From Kocuria marina (lineage in GTDB: Bacteria; Actinomycetota; Actinomycetes; Actinomycetales; Micrococcaceae), in the NCBI GenBank assembly GCA_014652975.1, contig BMZV01000002.1, forward strand, positions 516,828 to 580,827: DNA of 64,000 nt, in the 5' to 3' direction. The number at the start of each line of letters is the position of its first letter. Positions within the stretch are counted from its first letter, which is position 1. This document shows, piece by piece, positions 8,273-18,232 of the stretch. The position numbers were made by a program, and so were the translations under genes. Below the pieces are notes generated by a model, which did no database searches, was not told the origin of the DNA, and saw only the letters and a list, made by a program, of their open reading frames with translations.

Positions 8273-9643
8273 TCAGAGTCCGAGCAGCACACGGGCCTCA
8301 CCCACCACGGTGATGGACCCGGTGACGAGCACCGCGCCGTCGAACTGCTCGCGGGCCGCGGCGTCCTGGATGGCCGCGGCGCACGCGTCGTCCAGTCGCT
8401 CGCTCACGTGCACGGCGTCCTCGTCGAAGCCCATCTCCTCGGCGATCTCCGCGAGTTCCTCGGGTGCCACAGCGCGCGGGGACTGGGAGCGGGTGCACCA
8501 CAGTTCGAGCTCGAACTCGTGGTACTCGTCCACGAGCACGCGCATCATCTCCGCAGCGTCCTTGTCTCGCAGCACGCCCACCACCAGGTTGAGCTTGGTA
8601 AACGTGAAGGCCTCGCGCACCGCGGTCGCCGAGGCCAGCAGACCGTGCGGGTTGTGGGCCGCGTCCAGGATCACAGGCGGTGCCTTGCGGGCGAGCTCGA
8701 GCCGGCCCGGCGAGGAGACCGCACCCAGTCCCGTGGCCACGAGCTCGGGGTTCAGGGGCTTGTCCCCTCCCCCCACGAACGCCTCGACGGCGGCCACGGC
8801 CACCGCGGCGTTCTGGGCCTGATGGGCCCCGAACAGCGGCAACATGAGATCCGGGTACTCCCCCGCGAGCCCCTGCACGGTGATGACCTGGCCGCCCACC
8901 GCGGTGGAACGCCCGGTCACGGCGAACTCCACGCCCTCGAACCGGAACGGGTCACCGAGTTCCCGGGCCCGGTCCAGCAGGACCTGCGCGGCCTCGGGTT
9001 GCTGCGCCGCGCTCACGAGGAAGCCCTGGGGCTTGATGATCCCGGCCTTCTCCCGGGCGATCTGCCCCACGGTGTCCCCGAGCATGGTTGTGTGGTCCAG
9101 CCCGATCGGGGTCACCACGGACACCGCGGCGTCCGCCACGTTGGTCGCGTCCCACGTGCCACCGATGCCGACTTCAAGGACCATGACGTCCACGGGTTCG
9201 TCCGCGAAGACCGCGAACGCCAGGACCGTAAGGGTCTCGAAGTACGTGAGGCGGGGAGCGCCGTCGGCCTCGAGCTGTCGGTCCACGAGCTCGAGGTACG
9301 GGGCAATCTCAGAGTAGATCCGCACGAACGTCTCGTCCGGGACGGGTTCGCCGTCGATGCTGATCCGTTCCGTGACGCGCTCGAGGTGCGGGCTCGTGTA
9401 CCGGCCCACGCGCAGGTCGTGGGCGAGCAACAGCGACTCGATCATCCGGGCCGTGGACGTCTTGCCGTTGGTCCCGGTCACGTGCACCACGGGTGCGCTG
9501 CGGTGCGGATCCCCGAGCGCGGCGACCGCGGCGGCCACGGCGTCCAGTCGCGGCGCCATCCTGTCCTCCGGCGCCCGACTCAGCAGGTGCTGGTAGATAT
9601 TCTCGACCGATGCGAAGTCCTCGTGCTCCTGGGCCCCGCTCAC
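8273..9643 (-). CDS. folC: Bifunctional folylpolyglutamate synthase / dihydrofolate synthase
   Basis: Adds glutamate to dihydropteroate and to reduced folates. The 456-residue product has the Mur-ligase-like ATP loop [13 protein letters not shown] near residue 50, the ligase signature region ([13 protein letters not shown]), the [21 protein letters not shown] segment, and the C-terminal LDAAHNPHG motif. Its ATG overlaps the ileS stop by four bases (ATGA), so the two are translationally coupled. It is followed by the DUF4233 gene. Confidence 0.96.
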   Translation of the reverse strand: MSGAQEHEDFASVENIYQHLLSRAPEDRMAPRLDAVAAAVAALGDPHRSAPVVHVTGTNGKTSTARMIESLLLAHDLRVGRYTSPHLERVTERISIDGEPVPDETFVRIYSEIAPYLELVDRQLEADGAPRLTYFETLTVLAFAVFADEPVDVMVLEVGIGGTWDATNVADAAVSVVTPIGLDHTTMLGDTVGQIAREKAGIIKPQGFLVSAAQQPEAAQVLLDRARELGDPFRFEGVEFAVTGRSTAVGGQVITVQGLAGEYPDLMLPLFGAHQAQNAAVAVAAVEAFVGGGDKPLNPELVATGLGAVSSPGRLELARKAPPVILDAAHNPHGLLASATAVREAFTFTKLNLVVGVLRDKDAAEMMRVLVDEYHEFELELWCTRSQSPRAVAPEELAEIAEEMGFDEDAVHVSERLDDACAAAIQDAAAREQFDGAVLVTGSITVVGEARVLLGL

Positions 9644-12600
9644 GCGTCGATCACCGCCACGGTCACGGACGGCTCGTCCGCTTCCAAGAGCTCGAGCTCG
9701 CGGGACAGGGTCTCGGACTGCACGAGCTCGCGGTTCGCGGCCACGGCGGCCACGGTCTGCGCGTCCGCGGCGACGTGGGTGCGGATCCGGTCCGAGACCT
9801 GCAGGTCCGCGTCCTTCCGGGCCTGCTGGATCGCACGGATCATGTCCCGCGCCACGCCCTCGGCGCGCAGTTCATCCGTCAGTTCGGTGTCCAGGACCAG
9901 GAACCCGCCGCCGGGCAGAACGGTCACGGCGCGCGCGGAGTCCGCCGCGGCGTCGTCGACGACCGTGACGAGTTCGTACTCGCCCTCCTGCAGGGGCACG
10001 GAGCCGGCGACGACGACGCCGTCCGCGGAGACCGACCAGTCACCGTTCTTGGTGGCCTTGATGACCTGCTGGACCTGCTTGCCCAGGCGCGGGCCCGCCG
10101 CGCGGGCGTTGACCTTCAACTCCTGGGAGATACCGTGGTCCGCGGCGCTGACCTGCTCCGAGTCCTCGAGCGTGACGGACCTGAGGTTCAACTCATCGGC
10201 GATGATCTCCTGGAACGTGCCCTCTAGGGCATGCGCCCCGGGCACGGCCACGGTCATGCCCGCGAGCGGTTGCCGCACGCGCAGGTTGTGGGTCTTGCGC
10301 AGACCGGACCCGGCCGAGCAGATGGCGCGCGTGCGCTCCATGGCCGTGAGTAGGGCCTCGTCCCGCGGGAACAGGGAGGCATCCGGCCAGTCGGTCAGGT
10401 GCACGGAGCGCCCACCCGTAAGACCGCGCCAGATCTCCTCCGTGACGAGCGGCAGCAGCGGGGCGGCCACGCGGCACACCGTCTCGAGGCACGTGTACAG
10501 CACGTCGAAGGCCTGGGTGTCCTCCTCGAAGAACCGCTCGCGGGAACGGCGCACGTACCAGTTGGTGAGGGTGTCCATGTAGGAGCGCAACCGCTCGGCA
10601 CCGGCCCAGATGTCGTAGTCGTCGAACAACCGCTTGACGTCCGTGACGAGCGCGCCGGTCTCCGCGAGGATGTAGCGGTCCATCACGTGATCGGCGTCGT
10701 GGCGCAACTGGGCGTCGTAGCCCGCTCCCCCGTTCGCGGCGTTCGTGTACAGACCGAAGAAGTGGTACACGTTCCACAGCGGCAACATCATCTGGCGCAC
10801 GCCGTCGCGGATGCCCTGCTCGGTGACGATCAGGTTGCCGCCGCGCAGGATGGGCGAGGACATCAGGAACCAGCGCATGGCGTCCGAACCGTCCCGGTCC
10901 AGGACCTCGTTGACGTCCGGGTAGTTCTGCAGCGACTTGGACATCTTCTGCCCGTCCGAACCCAGCACAATCCCGTGGGAGATCACGTTGCGGAACGCGG
11001 GGCGGTCGAACAGCGCGGTGGCCAGGATGTGCAGCGTGTAGAACCAGCCGCGGGTCTGACCGATGTACTCCACGATGAAGTCACCCGGGTTGTGGGTCTC
11101 GAACCACTCCCGGTTCTCCATGGGGTAGTGCACCTGGGCGTACGGCATGGACCCGGAGTCGAACCACACGTCCAGCACCTCGGGCACGCGGCGCATCACG
11201 GACTCGCCCGTGGGGTCGTCCGGGTTGGGCCGGGTCAGGTCGTCGATCCACGGCCGGTGCAGGTCCACCTCGCCCTGGGCGTTGCGCGGAAGTCGGCCGA
11301 AGTCCCGCTCCAGCTCCGCGAGGGAACCGTAGACGTCCCGGCGCGGGTAATGGGGGTCGCTCGATTCCCACACCGGGATGGGTGAACCCCAGTAGCGATT
11401 GCGAGAGATGGACCAGTCACGGGCGTTCTCGAGCCACTTGCCGAACTGGCCGTCCTTGACGTTATCGGGGATCCAGTTGATCTGCTGGTTCAGCTCGACC
11501 ATCCGGTCCTTGAACGCGGTCACGCTCACGAACCACGAGGACACCGCGCGGTAGATCAGGGGGTTACGGCAGCGCCAGCAGTGCGGGTACGAGTGCTCGT
11601 AGGAGGCCTCCCGCAGCAGCGCGCCGCGGGCTCGGAGGTCCCGGACCACGGTGCGGGCCACGTCCTTGTCGAACACGTTGTGCCCGGCGAGTTCCCCGAG
11701 CGGCGCGCCCTGCGCGAGGGACTCGTCCGTGAAGAAATCGTAGAACCGTCCGCTCTCGTCCACGGAGAGCACCACGGGGATGTCGTGGGCGGCGCACACC
11801 ATCTGGTCGTCCTCGCCGTATGCGGGGGCCTGGTGCACGATGCCCGTGCCGTCCGTGGTGGACACGTACTCGGCCACGAGGATCTGCCACGCGTTCTGCG
11901 TCCCGAAGCGCTCGGCGTCCGTGAAGTAGTCCCACAGCGGCCGATACCGGATTCCGCCCAGCTGCTCGCCCGTGTAGTGGGCGGTGACGGCGTCCGCGAC
12001 GGCCGCGGCGTCGTCGTACCCGAACTCCTTGGCGTACCCGCCCGCGAGCTCCGCGGCCACGAGGAAGCGGCGCCCGGCCAGGTCGCCGGCACCGGGGACC
12101 AGGACGTAGTCGATGTGCGGACCGACCGCGAGCGCCTCGTTGGTGGGCAGGGTCCAGGGGGTCGTGGTCCAGGCGATGGCCTCCGCGCCGGCGAGTTCGG
12201 CGGCCACGGCGGGATCGGTGGCCCACGAGGTGTCCTCGGAGAGCGTGAACGCCACGGTCACGGAGGGGTCCTGGCGGTTCTTGTAGACGTCGTCGTCCAT
12301 GCGCAACTCGTGGTTGGACAGGGGCGTCTCGTCGTTCCAGCAGTACGGCAGCACGCGGTAGCCGGAGTAGACTAGACCCTTGTCATCCAGGGCCTTGAAC
12401 GCGCTGATCACGGACTCCATGTAGTCCACGTTCAGGGTCTTGTAGTCGTTGTCGAAGTCCACCCAGCGGGCCTGGCGGGTCACGTAGTCCTGCCACTCGG
12501 ACGCGTACTTCAACACGGAGGCGCGGCAGGCGTCGTTGAACTTGTCGATGCCCATGGCCTCGATGTCCTGCTTGTCGGTCATCCCGAGCTGCTTCATGGC

Positions 12601-12939
12601 CTCGAGTTCGGCCGGCAGTCCGTGGGTGTCCCACCCGAAGCGACGCTCCACGCGCCGGCCCTGCTGCGTCTGGTAGCGGGCCACGAGGTCCTTGACGTAG
12701 CCGGTCAGCAGGTGGCCGTAGTGGGGCAGGCCGTTGGCGAAGGGCGGGCCGTCGTAGAACACGAACTCGTTGGACCCGTGGTCCCCGCGGTCGCGCTGGT
12801 CGATGCTCGCCTGGAAGGTGTGGTCCTGTTTCCAGTAATCCAAGACGCGCTCCTCGACCGCGGGGAAACGCGGCGCGGAGGGCACCCCGTGTGCGCTGGG
12901 GTCGGTGCTCGCCTTGGGATACACGAAGGATTCGGTCAC
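9640..12939 (-). CDS. ileS: Isoleucyl-tRNA synthetase
   Basis: Charges tRNA-Ile; 1099 residues. The class I signatures are visible: the HIGH-type motif [11 protein letters not shown] near residue 70, the large CP1 editing domain between, and KMSKS near 664 ([15 protein letters not shown]). Length and GLPHYGH resemble the long, eukaryote-like IleS type found in actinobacteria rather than the E. coli type, a type often linked to mupirocin tolerance. That is family knowledge, not shown here. It starts with GTG at 12939 and is preceded by a T-box leader. The stop overlaps folC. Confidence 0.97.
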   Translation of the reverse strand: MTESFVYPKASTDPSAHGVPSAPRFPAVEERVLDYWKQDHTFQASIDQRDRGDHGSNEFVFYDGPPFANGLPHYGHLLTGYVKDLVARYQTQQGRRVERRFGWDTHGLPAELEAMKQLGMTDKQDIEAMGIDKFNDACRASVLKYASEWQDYVTRQARWVDFDNDYKTLNVDYMESVISAFKALDDKGLVYSGYRVLPYCWNDETPLSNHELRMDDDVYKNRQDPSVTVAFTLSEDTSWATDPAVAAELAGAEAIAWTTTPWTLPTNEALAVGPHIDYVLVPGAGDLAGRRFLVAAELAGGYAKEFGYDDAAAVADAVTAHYTGEQLGGIRYRPLWDYFTDAERFGTQNAWQILVAEYVSTTDGTGIVHQAPAYGEDDQMVCAAHDIPVVLSVDESGRFYDFFTDESLAQGAPLGELAGHNVFDKDVARTVVRDLRARGALLREASYEHSYPHCWRCRNPLIYRAVSSWFVSVTAFKDRMVELNQQINWIPDNVKDGQFGKWLENARDWSISRNRYWGSPIPVWESSDPHYPRRDVYGSLAELERDFGRLPRNAQGEVDLHRPWIDDLTRPNPDDPTGESVMRRVPEVLDVWFDSGSMPYAQVHYPMENREWFETHNPGDFIVEYIGQTRGWFYTLHILATALFDRPAFRNVISHGIVLGSDGQKMSKSLQNYPDVNEVLDRDGSDAMRWFLMSSPILRGGNLIVTEQGIRDGVRQMMLPLWNVYHFFGLYTNAANGGAGYDAQLRHDADHVMDRYILAETGALVTDVKRLFDDYDIWAGAERLRSYMDTLTNWYVRRSRERFFEEDTQAFDVLYTCLETVCRVAAPLLPLVTEEIWRGLTGGRSVHLTDWPDASLFPRDEALLTAMERTRAICSAGSGLRKTHNLRVRQPLAGMTVAVPGAHALEGTFQEIIADELNLRSVTLEDSEQVSAADHGISQELKVNARAAGPRLGKQVQQVIKATKNGDWSVSADGVVVAGSVPLQEGEYELVTVVDDAAADSARAVTVLPGGGFLVLDTELTDELRAEGVARDMIRAIQQARKDADLQVSDRIRTHVAADAQTVAAVAANRELVQSETLSRELELLEADEPSVTVAVIDA

Positions 12940-12946
12940 GGTGCTC

Positions 12947-13175
12947 CATCCTGAGGGGTGTGTGGTTCAGGATGCGAGGACGCTCGGGCGCGCGGGGCGC
13001 CGGTGGCGCGGTACCACCTCGCTTACCCGCGGTGGCATCGGCACAGCCGACGACGCCGCGAGTCGCTCGTTGGGGGCTGTCACGGGCCCGAGTCGTCCGG
13101 TTCTACTGGGGCGCGGTGCCTGTTCTTCCGGAAGGGCTCCCCGGTGATGGCCGGATCGACACCCGTGCGCGCAGG
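12947..13175 (-). promoter_or_regulatory. T-box leader of ileS (translational type)
   Basis: On the minus strand the leader shows an Ile ATC codon in a specifier context (13148-13146, followed by ACCGGGGAGC), a CAGTAGAACCGGACG element typical of actinobacterial T-boxes, and the T-box bulge GGTGGTACCGCG (13007-13018) that pairs with the tRNA acceptor end. Just before the gene, CATCCTGA/TCAGGATG (12967-12974 with 12947-12954) can form a hairpin that takes in the Shine-Dalgarno region, and no U-tract terminator is present. This fits the class in which uncharged tRNA-Ile frees the ribosome site rather than preventing termination. Confidence 0.9.
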
Positions 13176-13187
13176 GCGCACCCCGCC

Positions 13188-13193
13188 ATAATA
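13188..13193 (-). promoter_or_regulatory. -10 box of the ileS leader
   Basis: TATTAT on the minus strand, the only strong AT-rich hexamer upstream of the T-box. It would place the transcription start near 13181, giving a leader of about 240 nt. A -35 element is not obvious. It lies between the nirD remnant and the T-box. Confidence 0.6.
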
Positions 13194-13208
13194 CCCCGAC
13201 GGGAGGGA

Positions 13209-13490
13209 CTACTCGCCCTGCTCGCCGCCGCCCTGTTCGTCTCTCCCGGACACCACCACCAGGACCCGGCCGTCCTGCACGCGCACCGGGTGGACGGGCA
13301 GCGTGTACTCCGCGCCGGACACGCACCGCCCGGTCGCGAGGTCGTAGGTCTCCTTGTACAGGGGTGAGGCGACCGTGTGGTACTGCCCCGTGCGCCCGAT
13401 GATCCCCCGGGCCATCACGAGCGCCCGGGAGCGGGGGTCCCTGTGGTCGGTCGCGAACACGAGGTCGTCATTGGTGCGGAACACCGCTCG
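13209..13490 (-). pseudogene. nirD: Nitrite reductase small subunit, N-terminally truncated remnant
   Basis: The frame encodes the C-terminal two thirds of NirD, a Rieske-like fold protein of assimilatory NADH nitrite reductase: VFRTNDDLVFATDHRDP, VMARGIIG, ASPLYKETYDLATG and a late PVHPVRVQDGRVLV. The usual 30 or so N-terminal residues are missing. Homology stops near 13490, and a nirB fragment begins on the opposite strand right there. In related actinobacteria nirB and nirD run in the same direction, so an inversion with end loss is the simplest history. An open frame of 91 codons (13484 down to 13209) remains. Confidence 0.75.
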
Positions 13491-13499
13491 CTCGACGGC

Positions 13500-14072
13500 G
13501 GCCGCGGGACCCTGCAGGACACCAACGACCGCACCATGGCCAACAGGCAGAAGGACGGCACCTACTCCGTGATCCCCCGCATCCCCGGGGGCGAGATCAC
13601 TCCCGAGAAGCTGGGCGTGCTGGCCCGGGTGGGTCAGGAGTACGGGCTGTACACCAGGATTACGGGTGCCCAGCGCATCGGGCTCTACGGGGCCCGCCTG
13701 GAGCAGCTGCCGACGATCTGGAAGAAACTCGTGGACGCCGGATTCGAGTCCGGTTCCGCGTACGGCAAGGCGCTGCGCAATGTGAAGTCGTGCATCGGCA
13801 GTTCGTGGTGCCGCTTCGGTGTGCAGGACTCGGTGGCGCTCGCCGTGGACCTGGAGAACCGCTACCGCGGGCTGCGCTCACCCCACAAGTTCAAGTTCGG
13901 GGTCTCGGGCTGCAGCCGCGAGTGCGCCGGAGGACGTGGACGCGCGCATGTACGTGCTCGAACGCGAACAGATCCGCCGGCCACCCCCGAGGAGATCGCC
14001 CGGTCCGAGGTCGGTGAGGAGCACAAGGTGGTGGTGTCCGGGGCGAAGATCCCGGTGGGTCAGCCCTCCTGA
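13500..14072 (+). pseudogene. nirB: Nitrite reductase large subunit remnant, deleted and frameshifted
   Basis: Internal piece of NirB, the sirohaem/4Fe-4S nitrite reductase. It has LQDTNDR..ANRQKDGTYSVIPRIPGG, then GLYTRITGAQRIGLYGA, the first iron-sulfur/sirohaem cysteines (CIGSSWCRFG), and KFGVSGCSREC. Right after the second cysteine pair the sequence jumps: another frame reads EDVDARMYVLEREQIRRP, which resembles the extreme C-terminus, and the first frame resumes with ATPEEIARSE...KIPVG to a stop at 14072. So the FAD/NAD(P)H domains, the segment after the cysteines and the frame are all lost. The end overlaps the convergent methyltransferase gene. Nitrite assimilation by this enzyme must be absent unless another copy exists. 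Confidence 0.8.
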
Positions 14073-15166
14073 GCCGACTCCTGGGGGCCGGGGGTCGCGC
14101 ATGACTTCTGCGCGAGCGCCGCGACCCGGCCCACCACGATCACCGCGGGAGCAGTGACCTCGCGCTCGCGGGCCACGCAGGCGATTGTGTCCAGCTGCGC
14201 CACGGTCGTGCGCTGGGTTGGGGTCCAGCCCCGCTCCACGACCGCGACCGGGGTGTCTGCGGGGTAGCCCGCGGCCATGAGCAGCTCGGCGTTATGTTCG
14301 AGACCCCGCACGCCCATCATGAGGATCAGGGTGTGCCCGTCCCGGTACGGCACGTGACGCAATTGCTGGTGCGCGGTGATGACGGTGAACCCGTGGGTCA
14401 TGTCCCGGTGGGTCACGGGGATCCCCGCCGCGGCGGGGACGGAGATCGCCGAGGTCACACCCGGCACCACCTGGGTGGCCACACCGTGGGCCCGGCAGAA
14501 CTCGACTTCCTCGCCACCGCGGCCGAACACGTACGGGTCCCCACCCTTGAGCCGCACGACCCGCAGTCCGAGTTTCGCCTGCTCCACGAGGGTCTCGTTG
14601 ATCCGGTCCTGCGTGTACTTGTGGTACCCGGCGCGCTTGCCCACGTCGATGATGCGGGCGTGCCGGGCGAGCTCTGGTAGGAGGTCCGTGGGGCCGAGCC
14701 GGTCCGCGACGATCACGTCCGCGTCCGCCAACAGTTGCCGTCCGCGCACCGTGAGCAGTCCGGGGTCGCCGGGTCCTCCGCCCACCAGCGCCACTGTCCC
14801 GGGTTCCTGAGTGACCGGTGCCCGAGTGTCGGCTGCGCGATCGGGCCTGGGCGCGGCGTCGTCCGCGACGCACAGGACCCGACGCTCTTCCGCCGCGAGC
14901 GCCACCCGCTCCCGTTCCCCGGAGTCCGAGACGTGGAGGAAGACGAGCCACGCGCCGCCGAGGTCGTCGGGGCGGAACGCGCGCTCGTGCCACGTGAGAC
15001 CGGGTGAGCTCGTGAGGTCCCGCAACGTGTCATGCAGATCAGGTGCCACGAGGTCCACGAGGGCGCCCTCGGCGAGCAAGGACCGCGTCCGACGCGCGGC
15101 GTCCGGTCCCCCACCGACCACTAGCACGGCGCGTCCGGCGAGGTTCAGCCCCAGGGGGTAGGTCAT
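14060..15166 (-). CDS. Uroporphyrinogen-III C-methyltransferase with short precorrin-2 dehydrogenase-like N-domain
   Basis: Makes precorrin-2 from uroporphyrinogen III by two SAM-dependent methylations, toward sirohaem. The SUMT domain (about 120-350) is complete: VALVGGGPGDPGLLTVRG, ADVIVADRL, VRLKGGDPYVFGRGGEE, and PGVTSAISVPAAAGIPVTHR. The N-terminal ~118 residues contain a dinucleotide-binding start (VLVVGGGPDAARR) as in CysG/Met8, but the central dimerisation part of that enzyme is lacking. Ferrochelation/dehydrogenation may therefore be incomplete or served elsewhere; similar short forms occur in related genera. A clear GAGGAG Shine-Dalgarno precedes the ATG. With nirBD decayed, its sirohaem would serve sulfite reductase. 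Confidence 0.88.
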   Translation of the reverse strand: MTYPLGLNLAGRAVLVVGGGPDAARRTRSLLAEGALVDLVAPDLHDTLRDLTSSPGLTWHERAFRPDDLGGAWLVFLHVSDSGERERVALAAEERRVLCVADDAAPRPDRAADTRAPVTQEPGTVALVGGGPGDPGLLTVRGRQLLADADVIVADRLGPTDLLPELARHARIIDVGKRAGYHKYTQDRINETLVEQAKLGLRVVRLKGGDPYVFGRGGEEVEFCRAHGVATQVVPGVTSAISVPAAAGIPVTHRDMTHGFTVITAHQQLRHVPYRDGHTLILMMGVRGLEHNAELLMAAGYPADTPVAVVERGWTPTQRTTVAQLDTIACVAREREVTAPAVIVVGRVAALAQKSCATPGPQESAQEG

Positions 15167-15255
15167 GGTCGGGAGCTCTCCTCGGGTGCGGGCGGATCAT
15201 CGCCATGCTACGCCGCGGGCCGCCTCTACTGACCTCGGACGTCACATCCGCGGGG

Positions 15256-16287
15256 TCACTCCGTGGCCGCTCCCTGTTTCCAGTAGCCCATGAACGAGAT
15301 GTCCGTCTTGGGCACTCCCCCGCTCACGCACATCCGGCGCAGCGACTTGACCGTGGCGGATTCCGCCGCGAAGAACCAGTAGGTACCGCGGCCCTCCGGG
15401 CGGGCGACGTCCCATACGAAGTCCGCCTCCTCCGACGGGGCGGCCTCGGGCTCGCCGTGACCGACCTCCCAGTAGCGGCGGGCGCGCTCGGACAACCGGT
15501 GCCACAGCCATAGCTCCAGGTCTAGTCCGCGCGGGCGTCCCCGCCGGGGCAGCCACGTCCAGTGCAGTTCGGTGCCGCCGCGCAGCGTCACGGTCAGGGT
15601 GTGCCCGTCGGACGACGTCGCCCGGGCGAGGGCGCGCGGGCCGACCGCGGCCACGGCGTCGTCCTCGGAAGGGACCTCCACCGCGATCGTCACGCTGCGG
15701 GGCGGGGCGGAAGGGGCAGGCGCACCCACGTGCACCCCCCGCTCGATGCCGTCGATGATCGCGGCGAGCGCGGGCAGGGCAGTCTCGTCCCCAGCGAGCA
15801 CGACGTCCTGGTCCGCCGCACGCCGTTCGTCCCACGCGGCCCACCAGGGGGACCCGCCCGAGGGCACGAGCAGCTGCACGTCCTGACCCTCGCGCACGGT
15901 GTCACCCCACGCGGCCCCGGGGCCCATCCCATGCTCGGGGTCGTCGTGGAGCACCACGTCGATGGCCAGCTCCGGGACCGTGTGCCCGGCCAGCTCCACC
16001 TCGGCCGCATCGCGCACCGTGTACGTGCGCAGCCAACCCCGGCGTTCGGGCGGGGCGGCCATGAACTCGCGTCGCCAACGGGTCATGTCGCTCACGTCCA
16101 CCGCCACGGTGGCCCCGGGGGTGGGTGGGATCAGTACCTTGAGGTAGGCGTCCGTGCGGGGGCCCGGTCCCTGGTCACCCCACGGCATGATCCGCAATTC
16201 CTGCCCCGCCACACGTACGCGCACGAGGTGTTTGCTGAGCTTCGTGCGTCCCGTGACGGTGGCCGTCACACATGCGAGTTCCGTCAT
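15256..16287 (-). CDS. Siderophore-interacting protein (FAD ferric-siderophore reductase), operon 1
   Basis: Cytosolic flavoprotein of the ViuB/SIP family that reduces ferric siderophores with NAD(P)H to release iron. 343 residues. The FAD-binding RxYTxR motif appears as RTYTVRD, with HGMGPGAAW for the phosphate segment, then a SIP C-terminal domain with VLAGDETALPA and the C-terminal SFMGYWKQG. The start is the ATG at 16287, preceded by a GGAGGT Shine-Dalgarno. The stop of the upstream ATPase gene overlaps it by four bases. Last gene of the iron-box operon 20379-15256. Confidence 0.92.
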   Translation of the reverse strand: MTELACVTATVTGRTKLSKHLVRVRVAGQELRIMPWGDQGPGPRTDAYLKVLIPPTPGATVAVDVSDMTRWRREFMAAPPERRGWLRTYTVRDAAEVELAGHTVPELAIDVVLHDDPEHGMGPGAAWGDTVREGQDVQLLVPSGGSPWWAAWDERRAADQDVVLAGDETALPALAAIIDGIERGVHVGAPAPSAPPRSVTIAVEVPSEDDAVAAVGPRALARATSSDGHTLTVTLRGGTELHWTWLPRRGRPRGLDLELWLWHRLSERARRYWEVGHGEPEAAPSEEADFVWDVARPEGRGTYWFFAAESATVKSLRRMCVSGGVPKTDISFMGYWKQGAATE

Positions 16288-17165
16288 GGCAGTACCTCCT
16301 CGGGTGATCTTGGAGTGTTCGCCGGTCCCGTCCACGGGATCACGAGCCGGGCGTCCGTGGGGGCGTCGTGGAGCACCCGCGCGGACATGTCGAAGACGTC
16401 GCTGACCACCTCATCGGTCATGACCTGCTCGGCCGAACCGGTCGCGGCGACCGCCCCGTCCTTGAGTGCCACGAGCACGTCCGCGTACCGCGCCGCGAGC
16501 GAGAGTTCATGCAGCACCATGACCAGGGTGATCCCTCGGGAGCGCTGCAGTGCCGTGAGGATGTCCAGGATCTCGGCCTGGCGCGCGATGTCCAGATACG
16601 TCGTGGGTTCGTCGAGCAACAACACGTCCGTGTGCTGCGCGAGCGCGAGGGCGATCCACACGCGTTGACGTTGACCGCCGGACAAGTCCCCCACGTGGCG
16701 TTCGAGCAGCTCCCCCAACCCGGTGAGTTCGACCGCTTCCGCCACGGCGTCGTCGTCCTGGGCACGCCACCGTCCGAAGGCGCCACGGTACGGGTGCCGT
16801 CCGCGCGCCACGAGCTCCTGCACGGTCACGCCCTCGGGTGCCACGGGGTCCTGTGGGAGGAAACCCACGGTGCGCGCGAACCGGGTGCGGTGCCACCGAC
16901 TCACGTCCGCCCCGCCCACGAGGATCTCTCCGGCGGACGGGGTGAGCTGGCGCGCGCACGCCTTGAGCAGCGTGGACTTCCCGCAACCATTGGCCCCCAC
17001 GAGAGCGGTCACGGCCCCCGCGGGGAACGTCACGTTCACGTCCCGCAGCACCGGCGTCTCGCCGTAGCCCACGGTCAGCCCACGCACCGCGAGCTCGGAC
17101 GACGACGCCGCGTCCTCGCCTTGCTCGGTCCCCCCGGCCCGGTTCGGATCGGTCATGGACGTCAT
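16284..17165 (-). CDS. Ferric-siderophore ABC transporter ATP-binding protein
   Basis: FepC/FhuC-type ATPase driving uptake through the two adjacent permeases; 293 residues. Walker A GANGCGKST near 58-65, Q-loop FLPQDP, ABC signature LSGGQRQR near 161, Walker B VLLLDEPTTYLD near 181, and switch His (VLHELS). It begins at the ATG at 17165, which overlaps the permease stop by four bases. A run of about 270 open codons upstream in this frame is only the permease read out of frame. Confidence 0.95.
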   Translation of the reverse strand: MTSMTDPNRAGGTEQGEDAASSSELAVRGLTVGYGETPVLRDVNVTFPAGAVTALVGANGCGKSTLLKACARQLTPSAGEILVGGADVSRWHRTRFARTVGFLPQDPVAPEGVTVQELVARGRHPYRGAFGRWRAQDDDAVAEAVELTGLGELLERHVGDLSGGQRQRVWIALALAQHTDVLLLDEPTTYLDIARQAEILDILTALQRSRGITLVMVLHELSLAARYADVLVALKDGAVAATGSAEQVMTDEVVSDVFDMSARVLHDAPTDARLVIPWTGPANTPRSPEEVLP

Positions 17166-18232
17166 GCTTCCGCCTTTCCTCGCCCGATCAACAACCACAG
17201 CAGCACGGGCGCGCCGGCCGCCGCGGTGACCACACCCACGGGCAGGGCCAGCCCGGGGATCGTCTCCGCGGCCACGTAGTCTGAGACCACCATGAGCACC
17301 GCGCCCACGAGCGCGGCGTGCCGGGCGTGACCCGCACCGCCACCCAGCCCCCTCGCAATGGGTGCGGCCATGAACGACACGAACGCCACGGGCCCCACGG
17401 CGGAGGCCGCCACGGCCACGAGCACCACGGCGAGCCCGAGGGCCGCGAGCCGCGTGGCCCGCACGTGCACCCCGAGCCCGGCGGCCAGGGGATCCCCCGC
17501 GCCGAGCGTGTCCACCGCGGGCGCCAAAACCGCGCACACGGGCAGCAGGATCGCGAGGCAGATCCCCACCTGCGCGATGTCCACCCACCGGGCAGCGTTG
17601 AGTGAACCCGTGAGCCACTGCATCGCGTCCTGGGCCGCATAGATGTCCGCGCGGGTCAGCACCGCGTTGATCGCCGCGGCGGTCAGTGCTCCCGCCGCGA
17701 CGCCGGTCAGCACGAGTTTGCCGATGTTGGCCCTCGTGCCCCCGGCGGCCAGGACCACCGCGACCATGAGGCCGAAACCACCCGCGAGGGAACTGAGTGT
17801 CACCGCGGCGCCAGAGAGCCCGCCCAGCGTGATGGCCGCGACCGCGCCGAGCCCGGCCCCGGAGGAGACACCCATGATGTCCGGGGAGGCCAGGGGGTTG
17901 CGCAGCACGCGCTGGAACAGGTGACCGGCGATCCCGAAGGCGATCCCCGTGAGGATCCCGAGCACCGTGCGCGGCAGGGTGATGTCCCACACGATGTACG
18001 CGGCGGGGCCGGAGTAGTCGTGGGTGAGCACGGCGACCAGGTCGGGCACGGCCACGACATACTTGCCCAGTGCGATCCGCGCGAAGGAGGCGAGGACCAG
18101 GACAAGCACGAGCAGCGCCGTGACCCGGCGGGTGCGGCGTCGGGAGCGGGAGCGTCCCGCGCGCACGGTGGCCACGGTCGCGGGGGCGGGCAGCGACGTC
18201 GTCCTGGGAAAAGGGGAAACGGCGGGACTCAC
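17162..18232 (-). CDS. Ferric-siderophore ABC transporter permease (FecCD family), second subunit
   Basis: 356-residue membrane permease with about nine to ten hydrophobic segments. It has the family landmarks GHLFQRVLRNPLASPDIMGVSSGAGLG and the coupling-loop region GPVAFVSFMAAPIARGL. It starts with the GTG at 18232, overlapping the preceding permease stop (GTGA), and pairs with that permease to form the channel. The first 30 residues are basic and Pro/Arg-rich. Confidence 0.93.
   Translation of the reverse strand: MSPAVSPFPRTTSLPAPATVATVRAGRSRSRRRTRRVTALLVLVLVLASFARIALGKYVVAVPDLVAVLTHDYSGPAAYIVWDITLPRTVLGILTGIAFGIAGHLFQRVLRNPLASPDIMGVSSGAGLGAVAAITLGGLSGAAVTLSSLAGGFGLMVAVVLAAGGTRANIGKLVLTGVAAGALTAAAINAVLTRADIYAAQDAMQWLTGSLNAARWVDIAQVGICLAILLPVCAVLAPAVDTLGAGDPLAAGLGVHVRATRLAALGLAVVLVAVAASAVGPVAFVSFMAAPIARGLGGGAGHARHAALVGAVLMVVSDYVAAETIPGLALPVGVVTAAAGAPVLLWLLIGRGKAEA

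Noticed and set aside
13490..13560. Apparent continuation of nirD upstream (frame reading LPVGHGAVVGVLQGP)
   Set aside because: It resembles a NirD N-terminus by chance. The plus strand of the same bases clearly encodes NirB (LQDTNDR..ANRQKDGTYSV), so the nirD homology ends at about 13490.
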